64,000 bases of DNA from Temnothorax longispinosus (lineage: Eukaryota; Arthropoda; Insecta; Hymenoptera; Formicidae), in NCBI RefSeq assembly GCF_030848805.1, contig NC_092362.1, positions 10,520,157-10,584,156 of the forward strand, given 5' to 3'. Each line of letters opens with the position of its first letter. Position 1 is the stretch's first letter. Of the stretch, positions 41,548-52,649 are shown piece by piece. The notes beneath the pieces are model-generated. The model saw only the letters and a program-made list of their open reading frames with translations. It was not told the DNA's origin and did no database searches. Both the position numbers and the translations under genes were made by a program.

Positions 41548-42765
41548 GTGTATCAGACTCCCGATTACGCGTGCACGTGCGTGGCTCGTGATCACAATCA
41601 CGGATTTGCATGCCTGTACGGTCCCAAGTCTTCGCGCCTCTCGCACATAAGAAATAAGCAAGAAGACGGGGAGCACCGAAAGGCAGGAAAAGGAGTGGAT
41701 GAAGGAGAGATAAAGGAGAAGAAGGAGAAGGGCAAAGGGAGCAAAAATAGTGAGGAAAAGTACCAGAAAGAAAATAAAGAAACGTTTAAAGGAGGTAAGA
41801 ACACAGAGAATAGATACGCGAGGACAGCAGAACTGTCAGAAACAAGAAACAGAGCAGGAAGCCAAGGGTCGATTGCAGACAACATAAAGAAAAGGAGAAA
41901 AGAGCAGGAGAGTGAAGAAATAAAAAAGGCCGAGAAAAAAATTATAGACAAGTTTGATAAGGAGAGAAGAGTAAGTAGATCACCACCAAACAAAGTAAAA
42001 AAAGAAGAAGAGGAAAAGGAAAGCATGGAGACAGGAAAAATGCTGAAGGAAATACTGACAAAATTGGAGGATCAAGAGAAAGAAAGAAAGAAAGATAAGG
42101 AGGAACTGATGAAAAAGATACAAGACCTGAGAGAAGAATACAGAAAAAGCGAAATGATATGGGAAAAGCTGAAAACTGGTATAGAAAAAAGAGTAAAACA
42201 GCTGGAGGAGAGAATGGAGGAGGCGGAGAAGAGGAGAGAGGGAGAGAGGGAATACAATGAGCTGTTAAAGAAAATGAAGGAAATAGAAAGAAAAAACGAA
42301 GTAGAAGAAAGGAAAAAAAGAAGAAATAATATAATAATAAAAGGAGCGGAAATAGAAGACGGAGGCGAAAGAAGAGAGAAGATTGGAAAGTTGCTAAAAG
42401 AAATCACCAAAAAAGAGGTACAAGTAGACGAGGTACAAATAATCGGCAGACGAGAGAATAAAATGACACTAGTAAGGATGAATAGGTGGGAGGACAAGAG
42501 AGAGGTAATGATAAACAGAAAGAAGATGGGGATAGAGAAAAAGATATACATAGATGATGACATGACAGTAACGGAGAGAAAAATTCAAGGACAATTATGG
42601 AGTATAGTGAAGGAGGAGAGGGAGAAAGGGAAAAGAGCAACATTAGGATACCAAAAAATATGGATAGACGGCCACAAAAATAAGTGGAATGAAAGCGAAG
42701 AAAAACTGGAAGATGGAAGAAGATTTCGAAGAGAACAAGAAGGAATGGAGACGGGAAAAAAATGA
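41548..42765 (+). CDS. LINE ORF1 protein (L1-type RNA-binding protein)
   Basis: An open frame of about 400 codons; the exact start is uncertain, as the first part may be 5' leader. About residues 50-250 are Lys/Glu-rich with heptads, a long coiled coil as in trimeric L1 ORF1p. Then RRNNIIIKGAEIED (RRM-like start, cf. RRNNxxIxG), VQIIGRRENKMTLVRM, WEDKREVMINRKKM and the C-terminal domain IYIDDDMTVTERKIQ ... LGYQKIWIDG. It resembles the L1 ORF1 fold, which binds element RNA. The frame is intact, unlike ORF2. It overlaps no host gene. Confidence 0.8.
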   Translation: MYQTPDYACTCVARDHNHGFACLYGPKSSRLSHIRNKQEDGEHRKAGKGVDEGEIKEKKEKGKGSKNSEEKYQKENKETFKGGKNTENRYARTAELSETRNRAGSQGSIADNIKKRRKEQESEEIKKAEKKIIDKFDKERRVSRSPPNKVKKEEEEKESMETGKMLKEILTKLEDQEKERKKDKEELMKKIQDLREEYRKSEMIWEKLKTGIEKRVKQLEERMEEAEKRREGEREYNELLKKMKEIERKNEVEERKKRRNNIIIKGAEIEDGGERREKIGKLLKEITKKEVQVDEVQIIGRRENKMTLVRMNRWEDKREVMINRKKMGIEKKIYIDDDMTVTERKIQGQLWSIVKEEREKGKRATLGYQKIWIDGHKNKWNESEEKLEDGRRFRREQEGMETGKK

Positions 42766-42858
42766 GAAAATGAGAAGGAGACTGTACGAAGGAGAAGAGG
42801 AGGAAAGAGGAGAAGAACGGAAGGAAAGAAAAAGCGGATAGCAGAAGGGCAAAGGGGA

Positions 42859-43976
42859 ATGACAGTAGGCTTCTGGAACATAGCGGGAGTAAAAGGGAAA
42901 AATGAAGGGTTTTGGAAGGTAGTGGAAGAGTGGGACATAATAACACTTCTAGAAACATGGGTGGAAGAAAAAGAGTGGAGCAAAGTAAAAAAAAGAATGC
43001 CAGAGAGATATGTATCAAAATGCCAACCAGCGACAAGAGAAAAGAAAAGAGGAAGAGCAAGAGAAGGGATAATTACCGGAGTAAGAAAAGGGCTTGAAGT
43101 AGAAGGAAGAATAGAGAGAGAAGAGGAAGGAGTAGTGAAAAGAATTGTAAGAACAAAAGAGGGAAAATGGAAGATTATTAGTGTATACGTAAATAATGAC
43201 ATTGACAAAAAATAAGAGTAATAAAAGAATATACGAACGAAGGAGGCATAGGAGAGCGAATAATAATAGAAGGCGACTTTAATGCAAGAACAGGGGAAAA
43301 AGGAGGAATTATGGACATCTTTGGAGAAGAAAGAAAATCAAAAGACAAAGAAATAAACGCAGAAGGAAAAAAGCTGATAGAATTTCTGGAAGAAGAAGGG
43401 CTAGGAATACTAAACGGAACTAAAGGAGATAAAGAAGGAGAGTTCACCTTTACCGGAGGGAGAGGAGAGACAGTAATAGACTATATAATAGAAAATCAGG
43501 AGCTATGGGAAAGAACAGAAGAGGTAAGAATTGGAGAGCAGATAGAATCGGACCACCAATATGCAGTACTAGAAATAGCGGAGAAAATAGAAGAAAGAAA
43601 AAGGGAGGAGAAGAAAGTGAAAAAAGTAATGAACTGGTCTAAAGAAGCCGTAGAAAGATATAGAGAGAAGATCGAAGAAAAAACCATAGATGGAGTGAAC
43701 CCGGAGGAGCTCATGGAAGAAATAAAAAATGCAGTAGCACGGGCGGTAAGCTGGAAAAAAATTAGAATAGACAATAAAGCGAAGAGAAAAAATAAATGGT
43801 GGGACGGACAGTGTGCGGAACTAAGAAGAGAAGCAAAAGAGAGGCTAAGAAAGTGGAAAAAAGGGGAAGAAGAAAAAGCAGAATATATAAAGAAGAGAAA
43901 AGAATACAGGGAAATAATAAAAAAAAGAGAAGGAAAAAGAACGAATTATAAAAGAAGCAAGGAACGCAAAAAATGA
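42859..43976 (+). pseudogene. LINE ORF2: AP-type endonuclease
   Basis: MTVGFWNIAGVKGK opens the endonuclease with the Asn of the first motif. LLETWVEEKEW has the catalytic Glu; IIEGDFNARTG carries the GDFN motif; ESDHQYAVLEI carries the SDH motif. The frame slips once inside an A-run at about 43206-43212, between ISVYVNN and the GDFN part, and again near 43945 before the RT. Motifs are conserved, so the inactivating changes are few. Confidence 0.88.
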
Positions 43977-45954
43977 AAAGGAGGTATGGAGATTCATAAA
44001 TAGAGAAAGGAAACATAGAAAGGAAGTGAATGAAGAAATAAGCGAGGAACAATGGAACGAGCATTTTAAGAAGTTACTAGGAGGTGTAGGAACGAAGCAG
44101 GAGACGGCAAAGGAAAAACAAGAAACAGGAGATAGTTGCGAAGATCAGGAAGGAATAAGAAGAGAGGAGGTGGAAGAAGTAATAAAGGAGATGAAAAATA
44201 AAAAAGCAGCAGGAGCGGATGGAATACCAAACGAGGTATGGACAAACGGAGGAAGCAGATTAAAGGAAGCAATATGGAAGATATGTGACATAGCATGGAG
44301 AAAAGGGGAAATGATAGAAGACTGGAATGAAGAAATAATTGTACCCATAGTAAAGAAAGGGGAAGGAAAAGAAGCAGGAGACTACAGAGGTGTAACACTG
44401 ATGAACACGAGCTACAAATTATACGCAGCTATTTTAGCAAAACGACTAAAGAAGGAGATAGAAGAGAAGAACCTAATACCGGAGACGCAAACAGGATTCA
44501 GGAAAGGAAAAAGAACGATAGAAAATATATACACATTAAACTATGTAATAGGAAGAGCGATTAGCAAAGAAAGAGGGAAGTTAGTGGCAACATTTATAGA
44601 TCTGAAGGCAGCATTTGACTCAGTTGATAGGAAAATATTATGGAAGGTAATGGAGAAGAATGGAATAAGCAAAAGACTGAGAGCTAGAATCAAAGAGCTG
44701 TATAAAGAAACAAAAAGCGTGATTAGATGTAATGGAGAAAAAGGACCGTGCTTTTGGACAGTAAACGGAGTAAGGCAGGGATGCCCTCTGAGTGCGCTAC
44801 TATTTATATTGCTGCTGGCGGACTTGGAGGAGGTAATAAGAAAAGAGCAGGAGGGAGGGGTAGTTATAGGAGATACAAAAATAATGACGCTTGCATATGC
44901 GGATGACATAATGGCAATTGCAGAGAGAGAAGAGGAAATGAAACAAATGATAAGGAGGTTAGAAAGATACTTCGACAAAAGGAAACTAACAGTGAATGTT
45001 GGGAAAACAAAAGTCATGAGATTTAGAAAAGGAGGAGGTAGAGCCAAAGAAGTTGAATGAAAGTAAAAAGGAGAACAAATAGAAGAGGTAAAAGAATTTT
45101 GCTACCTAGGATACATATTTCAAAGAAACAGAGGACAAGAATCACACATAAAAGAGAGAGTAAGAAAAGCCACAGTTGCAATGAGGCAAATATGGGGTAT
45201 AGGAAAAAGAATTTTTGGAGGAGACTGGAAAAGAAGAATGAAACTCTTTGACTCGCTGGTGGCAAGTGTGGCGATGTATGGAGCAGAAGTATGGGGATGG
45301 AAGGAAAGAAAGAATATAGAGAGGATACAAGAGAGGTTTATAAGATGGACGTTAACATTAGACTGGTGCACGCCGGGTTATATGATAAGAGAAGAGACTA
45401 AAAGAATTAAGATGAGAACAAAAGCGACTAAAAGAGCAATGAGATACGAAGAAAAATTAGAAAACGGAGGGGGAAACAAAATAGCAAGAGCATGCTGGAA
45501 GGAAATAAAGAAGGACGTAAGGAAAGAGAAGTCAAAATGGGAAATAGAACGTAGAAAGTTTTACGAGTGTAGAGGATATGCAGCGGAAGAGATAGAAAGG
45601 AAAAGAGAAGAAGGGTGGAGTAGCATAGAAGAGATAGAGTGTAGAGATAGAGACATACAAATACAGGAGATAGACGAAAAGATAAGAAAATCAAAATATA
45701 ATAGATGGTACAAAGAGATAGCAGAAATCGGAAGACCTGAGTATCTGGAAAGAAGAGGAAAAGAAAAATTGATAACAAGGATAGCAAGATTCAGACTAGG
45801 AAACGAGATGCGTGGTGGAAGGTACTGGGAATCAGAGGAGAAAAGAAGTTGCAGAGTATGCGAAGCAGAAGAAGAAACTTGGGAACATATACTGGAGAGA
45901 TGCGCGAGGGAGGGAAGCGATGACATGGGAGGGGGAATAGGAAAGAGAGAGTAA
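43977..45954 (+). pseudogene. LINE ORF2: reverse transcriptase and C-terminal zinc finger
   Basis: After the second shift the frame gives KKAAGADGIPNEVW, FRKGKRTIENIYTLNYVI, ATFIDLKAAFDSVDR (motif A), NGVRQGCPLSALLFILLL (motif B) and TLAYADDIMAIA (YADD). Two stops in the same frame follow (TGA at 45058, TAA at 45064). Then FCYLGYIFQR, the thumb, and a CRVCEAEEETWEHILERC zinc finger, common at the end of insect LINE ORF2. It ends at 45954. Confidence 0.88.
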
Positions 45955-46191
45955 GAAAAATTTTGAATGGCAACGGAGAGGGAGAGAGATGGATGGTGAA
46001 GTTGGAGGAGAAAAGAGAAAAACGAAATACAGAGACAGAAAACTGTTAAAGCTATAATATTCTGCTCTGTTTGTTTGATTTGATTTGTATGTATACAGAT
46101 AAATGAAAATGTATAATGCCCATATGTATGATATATGTTATGTGTAACCATTTCAAGCCGAAAGGCAGAAATAAATATATTCTATTCTCAT

Positions 46192-46740
46192 TGCCTCTAT
46201 TGTTAGCGTGCGATGCGTCACCTTACGGCGTGGGAGCAGTGCTATCTCACAAGCTACCAGATGGATCGGAGGCACCGATTGCGTTTGGCTCAAGAACTCT
46301 GCAGGCCAGCGAGAAAAACTACGCGCAAATTGACAAGGAGGCTCTGGCTATAATGTTTGGACTAAAAAAATTCCACAGATTCATTTGGGGGTGTCCTGTA
46401 ACCATCCTGACAGACCACAAGCCGCTGTTAGGGTTGCTAAAACAAGGTAAAGCCATGCCAGAAACATTATCGCCACGGATGCTTAGATGGAATTTGATTT
46501 TAGGCAGCTACAACTTCGTGTTAAACTACAGGCCAGGGAAAAAACATGCGAACGCGGATGCGTGCAGCAGATTGCCATTGCCAGGCGAGGAGAGAAGTTT
46601 GACGGAACCGGCAGACGTGCTTCTCCTAAAACAAGCGCCGACAGGATCACCATTAACCGCTGAAAACATCGAACAGGCGACGTCAAACGATCAGGTGCTG
46701 GCAAGAGTCCGAAGAGCACGGAACTATCAAAGGTAACTTC
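46192..46740 (+). pseudogene. Gypsy-C RNase H
   Basis: Continues the gypsy frame beyond the LINE: LLACDASPYGVGAVLSHKL (Asp), NYAQIDKEALAIMFGLKKFH (Glu), TILTDHKPLLGLL (DHK), then tether sequence NYRPGKKHANADACSRLP. The long open frame ends at 46736. Confidence 0.88.
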
Positions 46741-48020
46741 CAAATGAACCGGACTACATACCGTGGAAGCATCGTAACGGAACACTATCGGTGTTGCGAG
46801 GCTGTCTGCTGTGGGGTAGCCGCGTGATCGTTCTAAAAGTTTTGCGAGCTGCCGTTTTAGGGCTTCTTCATAAGATACACCAAGGTATAAATCAAACAAA
46901 GGCTATCGCTCGCAGCTATGTCTGGTGGCCGGCGTTGGATAAATACATCGAAGAAATGATCGGTAACTGTGTAGCGTGTGTACAGACGAGGAAAGAACCC
47001 CGAAAAGCGGAGCCGGTGAGCTGGGCATCGCCTGGGAAATCCTGGTCACGCATTCACGTCGACTTTGCGGAGCCCACGATGGAACATACTTTTTTAGTCA
47101 TGGTCGACGCTCATACGAAATGACCGGAGGTCAAAGAAACTGGAGGTTTAATGTCAGCCGGCATCGTGATAAAAGGTTTCAGAGAAGCGTTCGCAACTCA
47201 CGGTATTCCAGACGTAGTCGTATCGGACAACGGTACCGGTTTTGTGGCAGCCGAGGTAAAAGAGTATCTTCAGAGGCACGGAATAAAATTCATCCAAACA
47301 GCACCGTACCATCCCGCATCAAATGGACTAGCGGAAAGAATGGTTCAAACACTGAAACATCAGCTGAAGAAAATACCTGCTCGAGAGTGGTAAGTAGGAT
47401 TGGCAAACATCTTGTTGGCACTAAGATCGGACACCGTGTGCTACAACGGAGAAATCACCGGCGGAGCTGCTAATGGGGAGACGACTGCGTACACTTTTGG
47501 ACAAATTCCACCCCGAAACAAGCCAAAACTGCGAAGAAAAAGGAGAAGAAAAGCCCTTGCTGCAGAACAGGAAACTCTCAGTATCCGATGACGTATTATA
47601 TCGAAACTTTGGCAGAGGCCCTAAATGGGAGTCTGGAAAGATTGAAGAAATCAATGGCTCACGAAACTTTACAATCAAAACACCAGTCACTTATATCAGA
47701 TCATCCGGAAACCGGTCGCAACCACCACCGTCGAGTCGATACTGGAGTCTACAGTACGATCGCCGAGTCATTTAAACACTCGGGCCAGAAACACATCACC
47801 AGTCTCCGAGCTGGCGAATTCGAGTAATGAAGAACTACTTGAAGAAGATCACCAGGTGTGATCTCCACGGCAAGCTCATGCAGAAGCCTTGGGCACGGCA
47901 GTTGAAGATGAAAATCTGTCAGAAATAACAGAAAAGCAACTGGAAAATGATTACGAAAAGCAGACACAAGAACCTCGCCGTTTGGGCCGTATCCGTAGGC
48001 CCGTGAATCGTCTCAACTTG
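46741..48020 (+). pseudogene. Gypsy-C integrase
   Basis: The frame from 46791 gives the zinc domain HKIHQGINQTKAIARSYVWW and CVACVQTRKEP. The catalytic core follows with SRIHVDFAEP (first Asp), VVSDNGTGFVAAEVKEYL (second Asp) and TAPYHPASNGLAERMV (Glu). Two in-frame stops occur: TGA at 47121 where Trp is expected, and TAA near 47391. Downstream, a shifted frame has the C-terminal chromatin-type module VSDDVLYRNFGRGPKWESG. The polypurine tract at 48022-48033 precedes the 3' LTR. Confidence 0.85.
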
Positions 48021-48033
48021 TAAGGGGAAGGAG

Positions 48034-48212
48034 TGTTGTGGACTCGTCCTACGGACCAGTTCGGGGAGGTGTCGCGCGGAGCACGACGAGGCCGGTTGAA
48101 AACGAAAGCAAAAACGGAACAGACTTGCTATTTTTGATTCTCATTATTATTTCCATTTTATCTATTGTATTTTGTGTGTGTGTTCAATAAATACTTTCTT
48201 GAAGTTATAACA
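48034..48212 (+). repeat. Gypsy-C 3' LTR
   Basis: 179-bp partner of 36048-36226; differences visible at CTCG(C/T)CC, GGG(A/G)AGG, AGC(G/A)CG, TTT(C/T)GAT and CTT(A/G)AAG. Confidence 0.93.
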
Positions 48213-48690
48213 CAAAGATCAAACCGATTGGGATGAATGGATACCCTATGCGATGTTTACCTATAACACAACGCCTCATACGACGGCAGGATTCACGCCA
48301 TTTGAATTAGTCTATGGACATCGAGGTAACCTACCGACAGCATTGTCAAAGCCCCCAAAACTAACGTACTCATACGAGAATTACGCGCAGGAACTTCGAG
48401 AACAAATTCGCACAACAAATCAAGTCGCAAGAGAACATACCAAGCAGGAAAAAGTGAAAGCGAAACAGCAGTTCGACAAAAAGACTATCAAAGAAACGTT
48501 TAGGGTAGGCGACAAGGTACTATTACATGACGAGACAGTACGACGCGGACGATCGAAAAAACTCGAGTCCCAATGGATTGGACCGTACGTAATTGTCGAG
48601 AAACACAACGACGTAAATTATACAATTAAGATTAAACGAAAGACGTTACGCGTCCACGCCAATCGTTTAAAGGCTTTTATCGAAAACTAA
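48213..48690 (+). pseudogene. Gypsy-B integrase C-terminal part
   Basis: Directly after Gypsy-C the Gypsy-B frame resumes: DQTDWDEWIPYAMFTYNTTP, FTPFELVYGHRGNLP, AREHTKQEKVKAKQQFDKK, FRVGDKVLLHDE and WIGPYVIVEKH, typical of the integrase C-terminus and its GPF/Y-like module. It ends FIEN stop at 48690. No env-like frame follows in the next kilobase. Confidence 0.88.
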
Positions 48691-50040
48691 AAATGCAGAG
48701 AGAGAAAGCATAAGCAAAAGGCATTACTAAGGAACTCACCAGAAGCAAGACATAGCATAATGACAACATAGTAATAAAAATAAACAAAATCTTACGATTA
48801 ATCACGACGGGGAGCACCATGCCCCAGACCAGCCATCAAACGAGTACGAAGTTGGACGAGCATCAAGAACAAAATTATGGTATCAGGCACAGGTTAGCCA
48901 CGCTGAACCAAGAACTCCCGCATACCGGCCATAAAACGAACGCGATCTCGACCAAGGCCCGAAGCTTCCGACCTTTCGGACACAACTAAGACCGGGGGGG
49001 GGGGGGTAGTTTCTTCCCCCTCCTTGCCAGCCCGAACCTCTTCTAGGTCCACCACGGCGGTTCGACACGGTTCCAAATCGAGAGGAGACATAATGACTGA
49101 CTAACAAAGCCTTTACGAGACCAACGACAGACTTATTGTTAGACAGACCGACGTATAGTTGACAAACTAATTAAAAATTATTTATAATTATCTTTTCCAA
49201 TCGTTTGAAAATCATTTGGAGAAATTTGGAAAAAACTTTAGAGTTTGGAAAACTATATAATAATTGAAAATTAATTAAAATCAATTTTAAGCCAATAGTT
49301 GGCAGACATATTGTCTAATACATTATGTGTTACGCAAAAGTTTGTGCTCTAGCCTTTAATTTGTTAATTTTTCAATAAAAATGCTAAAGTATTATACAAA
49401 ATTAATTATACGCAATTATTCTACTAAAAATTAATATTGGTTAAAGGGTTTGGTTAAATTCTTTGAGACATTGTTATAAACAATAGAAGAGTTATATTAT
49501 GTTTGAATATTTCCGTTGGCTGCCGAGCCATATATAATTACAATAGGCAGCCAATAAACAGCCAAGTGGCTGTGTCGTCACTTGTAAAATAATTAATTTG
49601 TTAATTTTTTAGTAATTATGCAATAAATTATTATTAAAGTAATAAAGAGCAATCAAGGAGCAATCATTTTATGCTGGATTTAGTTGCACAAAGTTATTAG
49701 AAATATGTTTTTGAGTGATAATTATAAATTTTACGTTTTTTGTAAATATTTTAAAAAATATTAATTTTAATTTTTGATTCTGAAGAAGCAATTAAGGAGC
49801 AATCGTTTGAGCTATTGTTTATTTAAAAAATTATAAACTTTGAGAGCCAACTTATTTCCGGTATCGTTTACTTGTTAATAAATTTTTATTAGAATAGAGT
49901 AGTTTTCTAAATAATAAAATATATTTCGACACTTTATCCAACTAATCAACAAAAAATTACGCTTTGATTACACTTCTAAAAAATTATAATTATTGAAAAA
50001 TAAGGCCGGTATTCATAGTCCGATCTTATATTTCAAGACC
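48691..50040. other. No gene; possible 3' remnant of Gypsy-B then AT-rich spacer
   Basis: Sequence to about 49130 has element-like composition. It includes a G run of 13 or so (near 48993-49006), which might be a polypurine tract, but I found no LTR matching the 30.5-30.9 kb region. From 49140 to 50000 it is AT-rich with no frame or clear repeat. Confidence 0.4.
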
Positions 50041-50059
50041 GTCTTAAGTAATATCTTAT

Positions 50060-50965
50060 GTTGCTAAGCCTGGCGTAAATGAGAAGTTTTGTGAACGTTT
50101 CTTTGGCGTTTACGTGAGCATTTGCGGGAGTTCGTTGAGAGTTTGGAAACGGTCAGTAAAGATTTCATAAAGCAAAAATTTGCACACTGCAGCGTTTGAA
50201 AGGCGTTTGTACATAGCATTTTTGAGAGTTTGCACAGCGTTTACATGACATATGACGTTTGCTGAGAGCTCTTTAAAACATTTATAGATCCTCTGTTAAG
50301 CATTTAATAGGCGTTTACGGCTACGGTCCACTTGACGCTACAAATGCTTCGAAGCACTCCTCTTCTTCTTTCAATAAAAAAAGAAGGAAAAGAAGAACGT
50401 TTCAAAGCATTTGTAGCATCAAGTGGACCGCAGCCTACTTTTATTATTGGAAACTGCATGCAGCCTCTATTGAGCGTTTACTCTTGTCGTTAGAAGAATA
50501 ATTTTTATTAATGGTAATGGAGGTTTCGAAACCGAATCTACTTTTTGCCTTACACTCACAGGGGGTCTGCTTATATACGCGGCTGGGTGTATTTTAAATG
50601 CGAGAAAGATGCGCCGCCTAGCGGCTTTGTTGGCAGAGCGTTTGCTGAATGGAGGGAACGCTTGTGTTACAGCGTCGGGAAAAGCGTTTCTTAGGCGTTT
50701 CCAAGCCGTTTGCGTAAATGCCCTATAATTCGCCGCATTGAAAAAGTGTTTTCTGAACGGAGGAAAAACACTTATTGTCTTACGGCGTTAGAAAAAGCAT
50801 TTGCTAAACATTTGAAAAGTCTGACAACAAACTCTCTGCACGAAAGTGAATCAGCGTTTATTAAACGTGCTCTGAAAAGCGTCTCCTCACTCAACATTGC
50901 AGAACTATCACGAAACGTTATACATAGCGTTTGATAAGCGTTTTGAAAGCGTTCAAAACCCAACG
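50060..50965. repeat. Degenerate array of GCGTTT words
   Basis: Variants of AGCGTTTR (GGCGTTTACG, AGCATTTGC, AGCGTTTGA) recur every 15-40 bp for about 900 bp, interrupted by a MITE at 50319-50435. The frame at 50710-50934 is a by-product. Likely an old, decayed minisatellite. Confidence 0.6.
50319..50435. mobile_element. 117-bp MITE, TAC-flanked
   Basis: TIR GGCTACGGTCCACTTGACGC with the inverse ending CCGCAGCC; about 35 bp of arm around a CTTCTTCTTT/AAGAAGG centre. TAC on both sides could be a 3-bp duplication. Confidence 0.78.
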
Positions 50966-50973
50966 TTGTGTAA

Positions 50974-51112
50974 TGCTGGGTCTACAATGCGAGTCGCAAA
51001 GTCGTGAGTCGCAAGAATTGACCAATCACAGTCGAATTTGAGGAGGATTATCGACTGTGATTGGTCAATTTTTGCGACTCACGACTTTGCGACTCGCATT
51101 GTAAACCCAGCA
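50974..51112. mobile_element. 139-bp TAA-flanked MITE, copy 2
   Basis: Same family and same length as 25082-25220, with substitutions such as GTCGCAAAGTCG for GTCGTAAAGTCG; TAA at 50971-50973 and 51113-51115. Confidence 0.87.
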
Positions 51113-51115
51113 TAA

Positions 51116-51790
51116 GCGTTCTTACAAAGTTTAAAATGTGCCACGGGCTTAATAAGTCAGTGAGACGTAAAATTTTTTATGGCGCCAAATTTAAAAGAAA
51201 AAAATTAGGAGGCATTACTTTCGTACCAACCCTTGTACAATTAAATAAAATTAAAAAATATATCTTAACAAGAGATATTGATATATCGATATACATCCTT
51301 ATAATATATTTTGTCCTTCTAACTTGTTTGCTCGAAGACTATGTTAATCCTTTCAAGATGGAATTACATTACTCAAGTATTGCTTCGATCAAATATTAGA
51401 AGATCAAGTTTCAAAAAGTATTATTTTATATGATATTTGCTTTTTTACTTGAATAAATACAATTACACTAATACCTTTTGCTGAAAGAGATTGATGAGGA
51501 TTTATCTCATGAAATTAATTTATCACTTTCAATATTACTATATATAATTAGTTAAAATTGTATTAGTATTAGTTTACGTATTTTATCAAATAAACTATAT
51601 TTTATTACCATATTGAAAATATACTAAAATTAATATGTTTATAATTTCTTAACGAGAATATTAAATTAAACGAATTATGTCAAAATCATAGTAAAATCAA
51701 AATATAAATAAAATATATGTGAGAAACTTTATAAAAATTATTAAAACTTTCTGACGCAAAACATTTTCATTAGAATACTTGACCTCTTTT
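51116..51790. other. AT-rich spacer, no gene seen
   Basis: Short frames only; no repeat family recognised apart from AT-rich words. Confidence 0.5.
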
Positions 51791-51794
51791 AGAA

Positions 51795-51986
51795 TAGTTA
51801 TTTGTGTAACAAGTGCGGGAAGTTGAGAATTGGACACGAGTGCGGGTGATCGCACTCGTGTCCAATTCTCAACCTGCACGTGTTACACACCCTATTTTAT
51901 ATTACAAAGTGCGTGGAAAGTGGCCCATTACGCGCGCCAGATGGCGCACGCGTAATGGGCCACTTTCCACGCACGTGTGATATAAA
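51795..51986. mobile_element. Compact palindromic element, about 190 bp, two hairpins
   Basis: Opens TAGTTATTTGTGTAACAAG. Hairpin 1 (about 51803-51893) is GTGCGGG...GAGAATTGGACACGAGTGCG. Then comes CCCTATTTTATATTACA and hairpin 2 (about 51908-51975), GTGCGTGGAAAGTGGCCC around AGAT. It closes CACGTGTGATATAAA. Both outer ends match the two edges of the 3269-16075 block in Gypsy-A. Non-coding. Confidence 0.82.
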
Positions 51987-52129
51987 GGATTAAACATGTC
52001 ACTCGACTTGTATACACCACACTCATACACATATCACATTGTGTATAAACAGGGTGATTCAAAACAACCCTATTATCCCGCAAATGTCAGATTCTTGACT
52101 CAATTTTGAGACGATTTTTCCTGTAACAA

Positions 52130-52475
52130 AATTTTCGCCGAAGCTTATTAGTTATCGAGTTATAAAAAGAAATAGTTAACTTATTACGGGCCGGGTACAG
52201 GAGGTAGGCAGGGGCGGCGCGACAGCTGATTGCAACAGGCGCCTCATTGCTCGCCTCCGCGAGCTGATCATCTTTGCATCGACGCGACAACAAATTCTCA
52301 ATATACCATACCATTATCTCTGTAAGTGAGCAAATGCACGCCAGCGGATTACATCCAGCGGACGGTAAACTGCGTCCGCAATTCCTGTATACCTCCTGTA
52401 CCCGGCCCGTAATAATAGGATAACTATTTTTTTTTATAACTCGATAACTAAGTTTCGACGAAAATTTTGTTGCAG
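52130..52475. repeat. Foldback repeat with arms of about 80-90 bp
   Basis: GCTTATTAGTTATCGAGTTA ... TTACGGGCCGGGTACAGGAG at 52140-52205 is inverted at 52387-52470. The middle is GC-rich. No target duplication fixed. The minus-strand frame 52087-52590 is incidental. Confidence 0.75.
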
Positions 52476-52649
52476 AAAGAAATTGTCTGGAGATAATGTT
52501 ATTTCCGGGGCCCCTCAATTTGATAGGTGTATTTGATAGATCTTTCGCTGAGAAAAAGAATGCCGCAAACCACAATGCGCTACAATGCATAGTTTTTATA
52601 TAGCAATATTGTTGTGTGGTATATTATATATGGGGTTTGCAATTTACCA

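Larger units (their letters stand above)
41194..46191 (+). mobile_element. LINE (non-LTR retrotransposon), about 5.0 kb, inside Gypsy-C RNase H
   Basis: Flanked by a 13-bp duplication TGCCTCTATTGTT (41181-41193 and 46192-46204), as made by target-primed reverse transcription. It has a 5' leader, ORF1, ORF2 (endonuclease, RT, C-terminal CCHC) and an AT-rich 3' end (AATAAATATATTCTATTCTC) without a long poly-A. The plus strand is strikingly purine-rich over the ORFs. Clade not settled. Confidence 0.92.
36048..48212 (+). mobile_element. Gypsy-C: complete Ty3/gypsy LTR retrotransposon with two internal insertions
   Basis: Two 179-bp LTRs (36048-36226 and 48034-48212), TGTTGTGG...TATAACA, flanked by the duplication CAAAG (36043-36047 and 48213-48217). 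Primer-binding site at 36229, polypurine tract AAGGGGAAGGAG just before the 3' LTR. I count about five LTR differences. The order is gag-PR-RT-RH-INT. A GC-rich insert splits gag and a LINE splits RNase H. It lies within Gypsy-B integrase. Confidence 0.93.

Noticed and set aside
42072..45787. Long Ser/Phe/Leu-rich open frames on the minus strand across the LINE
   Set aside because: They are shadows of the purine-rich ORF1/ORF2 coding strand; composition is simple and the plus strand has clear LINE motifs.
48990..49110. Gly-rich frames near the G run
   Set aside because: Homopolymer-driven and unrecognisable.
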